The translations under genes and the position numbers were made by a program. Shown here piece after piece: positions 57,429 through 64,000 of a stretch of 64,000 bases of DNA. Position 1 is the first letter of the stretch. Each line of letters begins with the position of its first letter. The notes below the pieces were generated by a model, which saw only the letters and a list, made by a program, of their open reading frames with translations, did not search any database and was not told where the DNA came from. The stretch covers positions 62,001 through 126,000 of the forward strand of contig NZ_JACSKA010000002.1 of NCBI RefSeq assembly GCF_018617385.1, read 5' to 3'. Source of the stretch: Exiguobacterium sp018617385. GTDB lineage: Bacteria; Bacillota; Bacilli; Exiguobacteriales; Exiguobacteriaceae.

Positions 57429-58176
57429 ATTTAACGTTTACCGTCTCCATTACGTGCTCATGAATGTCATGGCCTTTCGTGACATGGACTTGAACGTTGT
57501 ATGCGCCTGATTCAGCAAAAGTGTGTGTACCTTTATACATCCCAGTATCTGCTTCCTCCAACTTCACCCATTCATGTTTTTCTGCACCGTCTTGGAAGAT
57601 TTCGAGTTGTACTTCTGCCCCTGCGAGCATCTCCTCTTCAATCATAACGTGCACCATGAACGGTTGTTCTTCCCCTGCTGTCGCCTCTTTCGGGTCAAGC
57701 GTGATTTCCGCTCCAGCGTGGTGATGATGCTCACTCTCTTCTTCTGCTTCAGCAGCCGTTTCTGGATGTCCGACCGTCACGTTTGTCGTCGGCATCGTGT
57801 GCATCGAACGCGCCGTCACGTGCACTTGAACCGTATAGACCGCTTCTTCCGCGAACGTCGTCTCCGCTTCATAGACACCGTCTTTCGTGAGTGACGCCTT
57901 GATCATGTCACTTTCTTCCTTCGCACCGTTCTTCCATACTTCGAACTTGATTTCATCCGCATCGTCCACAGGTTGACCATCTTGCGTGACTGTTACAGAT
58001 AACGGTACCGCTTCTCCTTTTTCTGCCGTCGCAGCAACCGTCAACTCAGCCTCGACGGGTTCCATTGATTGTGGAACAGCCGCGCTCTCTGCTTCCTTCT
58101 CCGTACCACACGCTCCGAGTACGAATAACCCGATGAGCCCAAACACGACCCCAAACCGTGTCATCATCTTTTTCAT
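57427..58176 (-). CDS. YtkA/FixH-like lipoprotein with two repeats and His-rich linker
   Basis: 249 residues. A lipoprotein signal peptide has lipobox LGAC. Two immunoglobulin-like YtkA/FixH domains follow; each ends with YTVQVHV or YNVQVHV and a MHTM/HIHEHVM histidine-methionine segment. The linker contains SEHHHHAGAE. The composition points to copper or other metal binding at the cell surface, but no direct evidence. ATG at 58176 is preferred over 58179 by spacing from AAGGAGGA. Confidence 0.78.
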   Translation of the reverse strand: MKKMMTRFGVVFGLIGLFVLGACGTEKEAESAAVPQSMEPVEAELTVAATAEKGEAVPLSVTVTQDGQPVDDADEIKFEVWKNGAKEESDMIKASLTKDGVYEAETTFAEEAVYTVQVHVTARSMHTMPTTNVTVGHPETAAEAEEESEHHHHAGAEITLDPKEATAGEEQPFMVHVMIEEEMLAGAEVQLEIFQDGAEKHEWVKLEEADTGMYKGTHTFAESGAYNVQVHVTKGHDIHEHVMETVNVK

Positions 58177-58441
58177 CATAAGTCCTCCTTATAAATCGCT
58201 TACATCTTTCACACATTGTTCATGATACCATCTCTTTCCAAAAAGAGTGTGAGCATTCTGTGATATATCCCACGATACGTTCTCACAAATTTCACACATA
58301 TTCTCGACTTAACGTCAGATCAATTCGTTTCCGAATTTTAGTCCATCATTTCTAAAAAGGGGTATATAAAATATATATAGGTCAATCATTTGGAAAGTCT
58401 TAACATCAAGAGAGTTACATCATGAACGGAGGCGAATTCAG

Positions 58442-59635
58442 ATGAAACGTAAGGTCATTCGTGGGGTGATGGCACTATTCATCTTATTGGCGATGGTGAT
58501 CACGCAATCGATTTCCGTCAGTGCCGCCGCTTCAAAATTTGTCACGAGCGTGAATACGACGAGCAAGGTCGTCGCATTGACGTTCGATGATGGGGCAGAC
58601 GGGGCGAACACAAACAAGATTTTAGACATTTTAGCAAAAAACAACGTCAAAGCCACTTTCTTTTTAACGGGTTCAGGCGCAACTAATCACCCACAGTACA
58701 TTAAAAACATCGCCGCAAAAGGGCATCAGCTCGGTAATCACTCATATACACACCCTGACTTCACCAAACTGACTGCTACACAGATGAAATCCGAGCTCGA
58801 TCGCACGGAAGCCTTGATTAAATCGTTGACCGGAAAAACGACAAAACCGATTTTCAGAGCCCCGTTTGGTGCCGTCAATAGTACCGTATTGAACGGTGTC
58901 GGGGCTGCCGGATACGGCTACACGATTCAATGGAACATTGATACGATTGACTGGAAAGGGTTAACCGCCAGTCAAATCAACACGAAAGTTCAGACCAACA
59001 TCAAACCGGGTTCAATCGTCTTGATGCATACCGGAGCCGGGGCCCCGGGTACACCGCTCGCACTCCCAACGATGATTTCACAACTCAAAGCAAAAGGGTA
59101 CCAATTTGTCACGGTCTCGCAATTACTGGCGTATCAAAATACGTCGACGAACAAAACGTATACCGTGAAGTCAGGTGATACGTTGTACAGTATCGCACGG
59201 ACATACGGTGTCACCGTCTCGGCGCTTGCTGCTACCAACAACATCACGAATTACAGCTTAATCTACGTCGGACAAGTGCTCATCATTCCAGGGACGACCA
59301 TCACACCACCCCCTTCGACGACTGTGAAATATACCGTGAAATCGGGCGACACACTCTACAAGATTGCTACGATGTACAACACGACCGTCGTAAAGATCGC
59401 AGCCGCCAATAACATCACAAACGTCAACTCCATTTACGTCGGACAAGTACTCATCATTCCAACCACGACCGTCACACCTCCTACGACGACCGTGAAATAT
59501 ACGGTGAAATCGGGTGACACACTCTACAAGATTGCAACGATGTACAACACGACTGTCGCGAAGATTGCAACCGCCAATAACATTACAAACGTCAACTCCA
59601 TCTATGTCGGACAAGTGTTAACCATTCCAAAATGA
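58442..59635 (+). CDS. Polysaccharide deacetylase with three LysM domains
   Basis: 397 residues. A signal peptide is followed by a NodB domain (about 40-235) with TFDDGAD at 47-53, metal ligands His100 and His104 in HSYTH, and RAPFG. Three LysM domains follow (TYTVKSGDTLYSIA and two TVKSGDTLYKIA copies) joined by Thr/Pro linkers. The last two LysM repeats are nearly identical at the DNA level. It should be a secreted peptidoglycan N-acetylglucosamine deacetylase, which would increase lysozyme resistance. Confidence 0.9.
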   Translation: MKRKVIRGVMALFILLAMVITQSISVSAAASKFVTSVNTTSKVVALTFDDGADGANTNKILDILAKNNVKATFFLTGSGATNHPQYIKNIAAKGHQLGNHSYTHPDFTKLTATQMKSELDRTEALIKSLTGKTTKPIFRAPFGAVNSTVLNGVGAAGYGYTIQWNIDTIDWKGLTASQINTKVQTNIKPGSIVLMHTGAGAPGTPLALPTMISQLKAKGYQFVTVSQLLAYQNTSTNKTYTVKSGDTLYSIARTYGVTVSALAATNNITNYSLIYVGQVLIIPGTTITPPPSTTVKYTVKSGDTLYKIATMYNTTVVKIAAANNITNVNSIYVGQVLIIPTTTVTPPTTTVKYTVKSGDTLYKIATMYNTTVAKIATANNITNVNSIYVGQVLTIPK

Positions 59636-59700
59636 GTGTCTCGTGAATCTTTTCCTATTTCTGTGACGTATCGTATACAAACAGGAAAAGAGGAATTGCT

Positions 59701-59964
59701 ATGACTCGAACCGTAATCCGTGTCAGTACTACCGCATTCATTGGACTTTTGGTTTCAATTGCCACATTCTCGATTTTGATTTGGCTCGGTTATGAACAAG
59801 CACTCACATCCGGTGAGCCGATTCAATTCTTAACACGTGAGATTTATCAATTCGAGAACGGAATCGGGGTCGCCAACCAGAATCAGATGGCCATTCTCGG
59901 TGCCGGATTCATGGGCCTTGCCGTTCTCATTGGAGAGATCGGGATACGTCTTAAACGAAAGTAA
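59701..59964 (+). CDS. Small membrane protein, 87 aa
   Basis: Two transmembrane helices (about 10-30 and 64-81) separated by a short loop; ends LKRK. Not recognised. ATG follows AAAGAGGAA. Monocistronic, with its own terminator. Divergent function cannot be inferred. Confidence 0.7.
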   Translation: MTRTVIRVSTTAFIGLLVSIATFSILIWLGYEQALTSGEPIQFLTREIYQFENGIGVANQNQMAILGAGFMGLAVLIGEIGIRLKRK

Positions 59965-59991
59965 CCGCTGCATACAACGGTTACTTTTTTA
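59960..59991 (+). terminator. Terminator of the 87-aa gene
   Basis: AGTAACCG/CGGTTACT stem with a 10-nt loop followed by TTTTTT. Confidence 0.82.
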
Positions 59992-60426
59992 ATGCTGATG
60001 TTCACCATCATGGTCGTGTGAGTGAACGATCGGTTGCTGCAATTGGTCGATTTGGTCTTGCGGTACATCGCCGACAATCATCCACGTGGACGGCGTATAC
60101 ACTTTCTGCCCTTCATGCACCATGCCGTTCACTTGGTAGATTCCCTGATCGAGCTTCACGCTCGTCACGAGATAGCCATCCTTTTCTGTCACTCCATACG
60201 TCCGGGTCTCTTCCGAATCGTAAGGCGTGACTTGAATATGGCTTTCTGTCACACGTTCATCATTCGATATTTTCATCGCAAGCGTCGTCGATCCAACTTC
60301 TACACGTTCAGGTACGATCAGTTGAATGCCAATCGGATCAATGGTGCGTTCTACTGGCTGAAGTTGACACGCACCTAACCAAATCGTCGCTAGGATGACA
60401 GGAAGGACTGCTTTAAATCGTTTCAT
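59989..60426 (-). CDS. FixH-like lipoprotein with His-rich C-terminus
   Basis: 145 residues. Lipobox LGAC near residue 20, then one YtkA/FixH-type beta domain (IQLIVPERVEVGSTTLAMKISN) and a tail HSHDHDGEHQH. ATG at 60426 follows GGAGGTGG and overlaps the PepSY gene stop by 4 nt, so the two are coupled. Suggests a surface metal-binding protein that works with the PepSY membrane protein. Confidence 0.78.
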   Translation of the reverse strand: MKRFKAVLPVILATIWLGACQLQPVERTIDPIGIQLIVPERVEVGSTTLAMKISNDERVTESHIQVTPYDSEETRTYGVTEKDGYLVTSVKLDQGIYQVNGMVHEGQKVYTPSTWMIVGDVPQDQIDQLQQPIVHSHDHDGEHQH

Positions 60427-61748
60427 GCCGCCACCTCCGCTTTCAACTTCCGGCGACCAATCAACCAATCAAATAGGAGAACGACAAGAATACTGATCCC
60501 TGCGAGCGGTAATGTCACACCGAGAAGTAGAATCAAAATACCGACGATTCGTTTGATCCGTTCGTCCTCAAACCGCTTCATCTGTTCGATCGATCCGATT
60601 CTCCGTTTACGCCACATCACGAACGAGCTGATGACCACGAAAATGAGACTTAGACAAAGCGTGACTCCGACCAATTGATTAAGCAAACCGAAGAGGCGAC
60701 CTTCATGGAAGGCGATTCCGACCGTAATCAGTTTTCCGAGAACCCCGTAATCTGCGTATGTCACAGAGCTGAGTGTTTCACCACTGTATTGATCTAAGTT
60801 CACCGTCGCTTCTTTAAATGGATGTCCCGCTGCCGATGTGATAGTATAGACGCCTGTTTCGCCTTCCGGAAGCGAGATCGTGTACGGTCGTTCAATCGTG
60901 GACTTGTTCACCACTTGATTCAAATCAATCGGCAACAACGTATTTGGAGAAGACGTTGGAACGAGATCTGCTTGGGTCGCCCAAGGTACGTCTTCTGCCA
61001 CATCTTTTGTCGTCACGGTCGATTCCGGCTTAGCCCCGAACGCATACGCATACATCGGCGTTCCCGTGTTTGTCGACGAAGAAACCCACTGCAACATCGC
61101 ACCCGAAACGGATGACCAGGCAAGACCTGAACTGATGATGATGACGAGACCTAGCGATGACCATAAGGCGACGCTGCCGTGCATTTGTTTCCACCACTGT
61201 CGTCCTGTCCCGAGCTTCGGCATAAGCATCCGAATCGGATTCTTTCCGCGCGGCCAAAATAAGAAGGTACCTGTAATAAGAAGAATGATTGCCCAGGACG
61301 CTGCGAGTTCGACGACCCAGTTTCCGATCTGACCACCTAATAGTGTGCCGTGAATCACAACTAATAAATCCATGCTACCTTCAGCAGACCGTGTTCCTAA
61401 AACTTCTGTCGTTTCCGGATGAATATATGTATACATCATCTCGTCTTCGTTCATCCAACCGATTCGAGTCGATTCACCTTCATCCGGCAATCGAATTGAA
61501 GTGATCATCGCATCCGGATATTTCGCCATGAATGATTCCTTTTGAACTTCAATCGGCTGTTCTTCCGTGAAAGATGCCGCCATCATGTCTTTGTATTGCA
61601 TCTTCGTTACTTGTGGTTCAAATAAATAAATGCTTCCTGTCACAGCCAGGATAATGAAAATCGGTGCAAATATGAGACCTGCATAAAAATGCCAACGCCA
61701 TACCGCTTGATACCAAGAGTTGCGTTTGTTCAACCGTTCCCCTCGCAT
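60423..61748 (-). CDS. PepSY-associated transmembrane protein
   Basis: 441 residues of the PepSY_TM (PiuB-like) family. About four helices; conserved His are WHFYAGL near the start, VIHGTLLGG, KQMHGSVALWSSLG and FHEGRLFGLLN, possibly haem ligands. Two PepSY-type outer domains carry MAKYPDAM-like segments. Relatives are linked to iron or copper reduction at the membrane. Cotranscribed with the His-rich lipoprotein. ATG follows AAGGGGGAA. Confidence 0.82.
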   Translation of the reverse strand: MRGERLNKRNSWYQAVWRWHFYAGLIFAPIFIILAVTGSIYLFEPQVTKMQYKDMMAASFTEEQPIEVQKESFMAKYPDAMITSIRLPDEGESTRIGWMNEDEMMYTYIHPETTEVLGTRSAEGSMDLLVVIHGTLLGGQIGNWVVELAASWAIILLITGTFLFWPRGKNPIRMLMPKLGTGRQWWKQMHGSVALWSSLGLVIIISSGLAWSSVSGAMLQWVSSSTNTGTPMYAYAFGAKPESTVTTKDVAEDVPWATQADLVPTSSPNTLLPIDLNQVVNKSTIERPYTISLPEGETGVYTITSAAGHPFKEATVNLDQYSGETLSSVTYADYGVLGKLITVGIAFHEGRLFGLLNQLVGVTLCLSLIFVVISSFVMWRKRRIGSIEQMKRFEDERIKRIVGILILLLGVTLPLAGISILVVLLFDWLIGRRKLKAEVAA

Positions 61749-61924
61749 GATGCTTCCCCCTTTATCATTGTGTCCAACTTGTGAACAGATTGAGTATACA
61801 AGGAATGGAAACGGTTTATTCTTACTATTTGTGACAACTATTCGTCGAATTGGAGAAGTGAAAATGAACTTTGATTCATCTTTTTTTCACATATTCATCG
61901 AACTGATTCACACACTTTCACATA

Positions 61925-61954
61925 AAGAAAGAGACACCAACAAGTTGGCGTCTC
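61925..61954 (-). terminator. Terminator behind the aceA remnant
   Basis: GAGACGCCAAC/GTTGGTGTCTC stem (one G-U pair) followed by TTTCTTT on the minus strand, placed as expected after the end of the isocitrate lyase remnant. Confidence 0.75.
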
Positions 61955-61964
61955 CAAAATATGA

Positions 61965-62096
61965 TCAATTTGTGAACTGCTCTGCTTCTGTCGATCCAGC
62001 CAGTGCAGTCGTAGATGATTGCCCACCCGAGATGACGAGCGAGACTTCATCGAAGTAACCCGTTCCGACTTCCCGTTGGTGACGTGTCGCAGAAAT
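61965..62096 (-). pseudogene. aceA: 3' remnant of isocitrate lyase gene aceA
   Basis: Reading the minus strand, codons give SATRHQREVGTGYFDEVS and then LVISGGQSSTTALAG plus STEAEQFTN and a stop. This is the C-terminal end of isocitrate lyase, including the HQREVGTGYFD signature and the STE-QF terminus. Only about 43 of roughly 425-440 codons remain; upstream sequence (62097-62150) is AT-rich and unrelated. No start codon or ribosome site is usable, but the original terminator is still present. The moeB gene begins 5' of it on the same strand. The glyoxylate-shunt enzyme was lost here or an insertion cut it off. Confidence 0.82.
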
Positions 62097-62150
62097 TGTT
62101 GTATCATTTTGTATTTTTTTAGGGAGAAACAAGCTCTATGATGCGATGAA

Positions 62151-63161
62151 TTACGTACCAAGACATTCATCGACCATCGCGACCGCGACATGCGCATCGT
62201 CAACGCCATGGACGAGAACCCTTCCGTCTTTGAACAAGAGCATCCGATGATTCCGCCATCGCCATTCTAACGTGAACGGGGTCTGCTTCACGGTGATGTC
62301 CGCCCGCTCGAGTTGATGCGCAATCGGGTCAAGCCCTTCGACGGAGCGACGGACTTGGACGACATCGCGACCACATAGGAGCGCTGTCTGCTGTCGACTT
62401 GAAACAAGACTCGGGTAGTCATGGGTCTGACAAGACGGGCAAGACACGTCGACGAGCCGTGCGACATCGAGCCGCTGTGACTGATTCTCCCACATGTCTT
62501 CAATCAACAGTCGACGTTCCATTTGTTCATGACGCCCCGTCAAATATTTCAACGCCTCGACGGCTTGACGGCTCGCCACATGTTGCACGATGGGAGCCAC
62601 CACCCCCGCTGTCGCGCACGTCTGTCCGGCTAACGGCAAATGACGCATGAGACAACGAAGACACGGCGCTTCTTCCGGCATCACCGTGTAGTTCATGCCG
62701 TATGCCCCGACACAAGAGGCAAACAAGAACGGAATGCCGCGCTCGAGTGCGAAATCGTTCAATAGAAGACGTGTCTCGACGTTATCGGTCGCGTCCAAGA
62801 CGAGATCAACGGGCGGCAAAGGCCGAAGCCAATCCCACGATACGTCGGCGATCTGCGCGTCCAACTCAACGTCTGAGTTGATGGTCCGCAGGCGTTCGAG
62901 CGCCGCGACCGCTTTCGGCGTCTCGGCACGTGCGTCCTGTTCCGTATAGAGCGTCTGTCGTTGTAAGTTCGTCACCTCTACATAGTCGCGGTCGACGAGG
63001 ATAAGTGAAACGCCGGCCCGAACAAGTTGATCGCTCACGGCCGCTCCGAGCGCACCGAGACCGACGACGAGCACTCGTTTCACCATCAGACGTTCTTGCC
63101 CGTCCCCACCGATACCGTGGAACCGGGCCTGCCGCGCGTAACGTTCCGGAACATGTGTCAT
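62151..63161 (-). CDS. moeB: MoeB/ThiF family adenylyltransferase
   Basis: 336 residues. ATP loop GLGALGA at 34-40, then DRDYVEVTNLQRQTLY with the family Asp and Arg. The zinc cysteines are CLRC and CPSC. It activates the MoaD C-terminal glycine by adenylation for molybdopterin synthase. The start overlaps the moaC stop by 4 nt. The C-terminal about 80 residues extend beyond the core domain but show no rhodanese motif. Confidence 0.88.
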   Translation of the reverse strand: MTHVPERYARQARFHGIGGDGQERLMVKRVLVVGLGALGAAVSDQLVRAGVSLILVDRDYVEVTNLQRQTLYTEQDARAETPKAVAALERLRTINSDVELDAQIADVSWDWLRPLPPVDLVLDATDNVETRLLLNDFALERGIPFLFASCVGAYGMNYTVMPEEAPCLRCLMRHLPLAGQTCATAGVVAPIVQHVASRQAVEALKYLTGRHEQMERRLLIEDMWENQSQRLDVARLVDVSCPSCQTHDYPSLVSSRQQTALLCGRDVVQVRRSVEGLDPIAHQLERADITVKQTPFTLEWRWRNHRMLLFKDGRVLVHGVDDAHVAVAMVDECLGT

Positions 63162-63622
63162 CGGACGTAGTCCCCTGACTTCCCGCCTTGTTTCTCAAGC
63201 AAGTATGTCGGCCCGATGACGATGCCTTTATCGACCGCTTTCGTCATATCGTATACGGTCAACGCTGCGACCGATGCGGCCGTCAACGCTTCCATCTCAA
63301 CACCGGTATCACCTTTCGTCTTCACGAACGACTCGATGATGAGCTGTGTCTCGTCCCATTCGAATGTTAAATCGACTTTTTTCAAGGCGAGCGGGTGACA
63401 CATCGGGATGATGCGGCTCGTCTCTTTGGCGGCCATAATCCCGGCCACTTGGGCGACAGCAAGCACGTCGCCTTTCGCAAGGTCACCATCCGTGATGAGC
63501 TGTTTCAGTTCACTGCTCAATTCAACTGATGTGCGGGCCCGAGCTGTCCGTGTCGTTTCCGGTTTATCCGAGACATCGACCATCCGCGCCCGCCCTTGGT
63601 CGTTCATGTGTGTCAGTTCCAT
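63158..63622 (-). CDS. moaC: Cyclic pyranopterin monophosphate synthase accessory protein MoaC
   Basis: 154 residues. Signature blocks MVDVSDKPETTRTA, IPMCHPLAL, and KTKGDTGVEMEALTAASVAALTVYDM are present. It converts the GTP-derived intermediate to cyclic pyranopterin monophosphate. ATG at 63622 follows GCGGAGGAT. Follows moaD after 3 nt in the same operon. Confidence 0.95.
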   Translation of the reverse strand: MELTHMNDQGRARMVDVSDKPETTRTARARTSVELSSELKQLITDGDLAKGDVLAVAQVAGIMAAKETSRIIPMCHPLALKKVDLTFEWDETQLIIESFVKTKGDTGVEMEALTAASVAALTVYDMTKAVDKGIVIGPTYLLEKQGGKSGDYVR

Positions 63623-63625
63623 CGT

Positions 63626-63853
63626 TTATCCTCCGCTCACCATTGGAATGACGGCGACCGTGTCTCCGTCTGCAACCGTATATTCGTCCGTCTCATAGCG
63701 CTCATTGACCGCGAACATGAGACGTTCCGCTCCCGACACGCCCCGCTCGGCCAAATCCGCTCGCAAGGCGGCGATTGTTTGTGGAGCCGAAACGGTATAG
63801 GACCGGACCGCCAACTCTTCTGCCACGTGGGCAAAACATAATACCTCAATCAT
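63626..63853 (-). CDS. moaD: Molybdopterin synthase small subunit MoaD
   Basis: 75 residues with the ubiquitin-like fold and the C-terminal diglycine (MVSGG) that becomes a thiocarboxylate. Substrate of MoeB. ATG overlaps the moaE stop by 4 nt, so moaE and moaD are translationally coupled, as expected for the two subunits of molybdopterin synthase. Confidence 0.92.
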   Translation of the reverse strand: MIEVLCFAHVAEELAVRSYTVSAPQTIAALRADLAERGVSGAERLMFAVNERYETDEYTVADGDTVAVIPMVSGG

Positions 63854-64000
63854 GTGTACGTCACTCCTTCCGGGCGTCCTGGGTGTTGTTCTTTTTGATC
63901 ACCCATCCATTTCGTGCCGTCGGTCCAATGCTCCCGTTTCCAAATTGGGACAATTTCTTTAATCCGTTCGATGGCGTAACGATTCGCCTCGTATGCGTCG
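63850..64000 (-). CDS. moaE: Molybdopterin synthase large subunit MoaE (partial)
   Basis: Only the last 50 codons are in the window; the 5' part lies beyond position 64000. Residues EANRYAIERIKEIVPIWKRE and then HWTDGTKWMGDQ are the typical MoaE C-terminus. The stop overlaps the moaD start. First visible gene of a moaE-moaD-moaC-moeB operon; others probably follow off the edge. Confidence 0.88.
   Translation of the reverse strand, partial: DAYEANRYAIERIKEIVPIWKREHWTDGTKWMGDQKEQHPGRPEGVTYT

Noticed and set aside
59150..59635. Tandem near-identical DNA repeats that might suggest a repeat array
   Set aside because: They are the second and third LysM domains in frame within the deacetylase gene, not CRISPR or intergenic repeats.
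61895..62209. 104-codon minus-strand ORF at the aceA remnant
   Set aside because: Its frame gives no family similarity; the neighbouring frame encodes the isocitrate lyase end, so this ORF is a shadow.

Overview
The window looks like chromosome of a low-to-mid GC Gram-positive bacterium of the Bacillales, most likely Exiguobacterium. That is a judgement from protein style, not a database match. Supporting signs are strong GGAGG-type ribosome sites, a guanine riboswitch in front of xpt-pbuX, PurR-type boxes, lutABC, YfmM- and YkpA-type ABC-F proteins, PpaC, a CspB-like protein, a SwrC-like pump and a class F sortase. Coding density is high. I see no rRNA, tRNA, CRISPR array, insertion sequence or prophage block.

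Layout. 1-8.1 kb: a structured GC-rich repeat, a His-tailed membrane protein, TrmH and a GNAT enzyme, an alpha-glucoside PTS behind three phased operators, an EEP-family phosphodiesterase, a drug-type MFS carrier, an anchored hydrolase and an NCS2 permease. 8.1-19.2 kb: purine salvage (riboswitch-xpt-pbuX and PurR-boxed pbuG) around an SDR, YfmM, a DUF418 protein, PpaC, a 44-aa acidic protein, a YneR-like protein and a LacI-type regulator. 19.3-31.6 kb: lutABC, a PadR/DUF4097 pair, an orphan histidine kinase, a glucose-dehydrogenase-like SDR, a CNNM/CBS protein, a 5'-3' exonuclease, a CatE-like dioxygenase divergent from a Cys7 HxlR/DUF24 regulator, and an S66 peptidase whose start lies in a cluster of four DnaA boxes. 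31.6-43.9 kb: an HTH-TPR regulator and MFS pair, stress and redox proteins, a cold-shock protein, a beta-helix protein without signal peptide, a HemG-like flavodoxin, an oligo-1,6-glucosidase with an AraC regulator, and a surface protein with its own class F sortase. 43.9-54.9 kb: Fur-boxed iron(III) ABC importer, TetR/RND efflux pair, CidA/LrgB pair, peptidase T and an OsmC protein. 55-64 kb: YkpA with a degenerate second ATPase site, two His-rich metal-type lipoproteins, a PepSY membrane protein, a LysM deacetylase, a 3' remnant of isocitrate lyase, and the molybdenum cofactor genes moaE(partial)-moaD-moaC-moeB, which run off the right edge.

How the parts connect. Three nucleobase permeases plus xpt form a purine salvage set with riboswitch and PurR-type control. 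The alpha-glucoside PTS (2.2 kb) and oligo-1,6-glucosidase (38.4 kb) are probably one pathway in two loci, both with LacI/CcpA-like operators. Iron import, metal-type lipoproteins, PepSY and Moco genes suggest active metal and redox metabolism. The least explained features are the sortase-substrate pair, the DnaA-box cluster, the aceA remnant next to the Moco operon, and several hairpins that enclose ribosome-binding sites.
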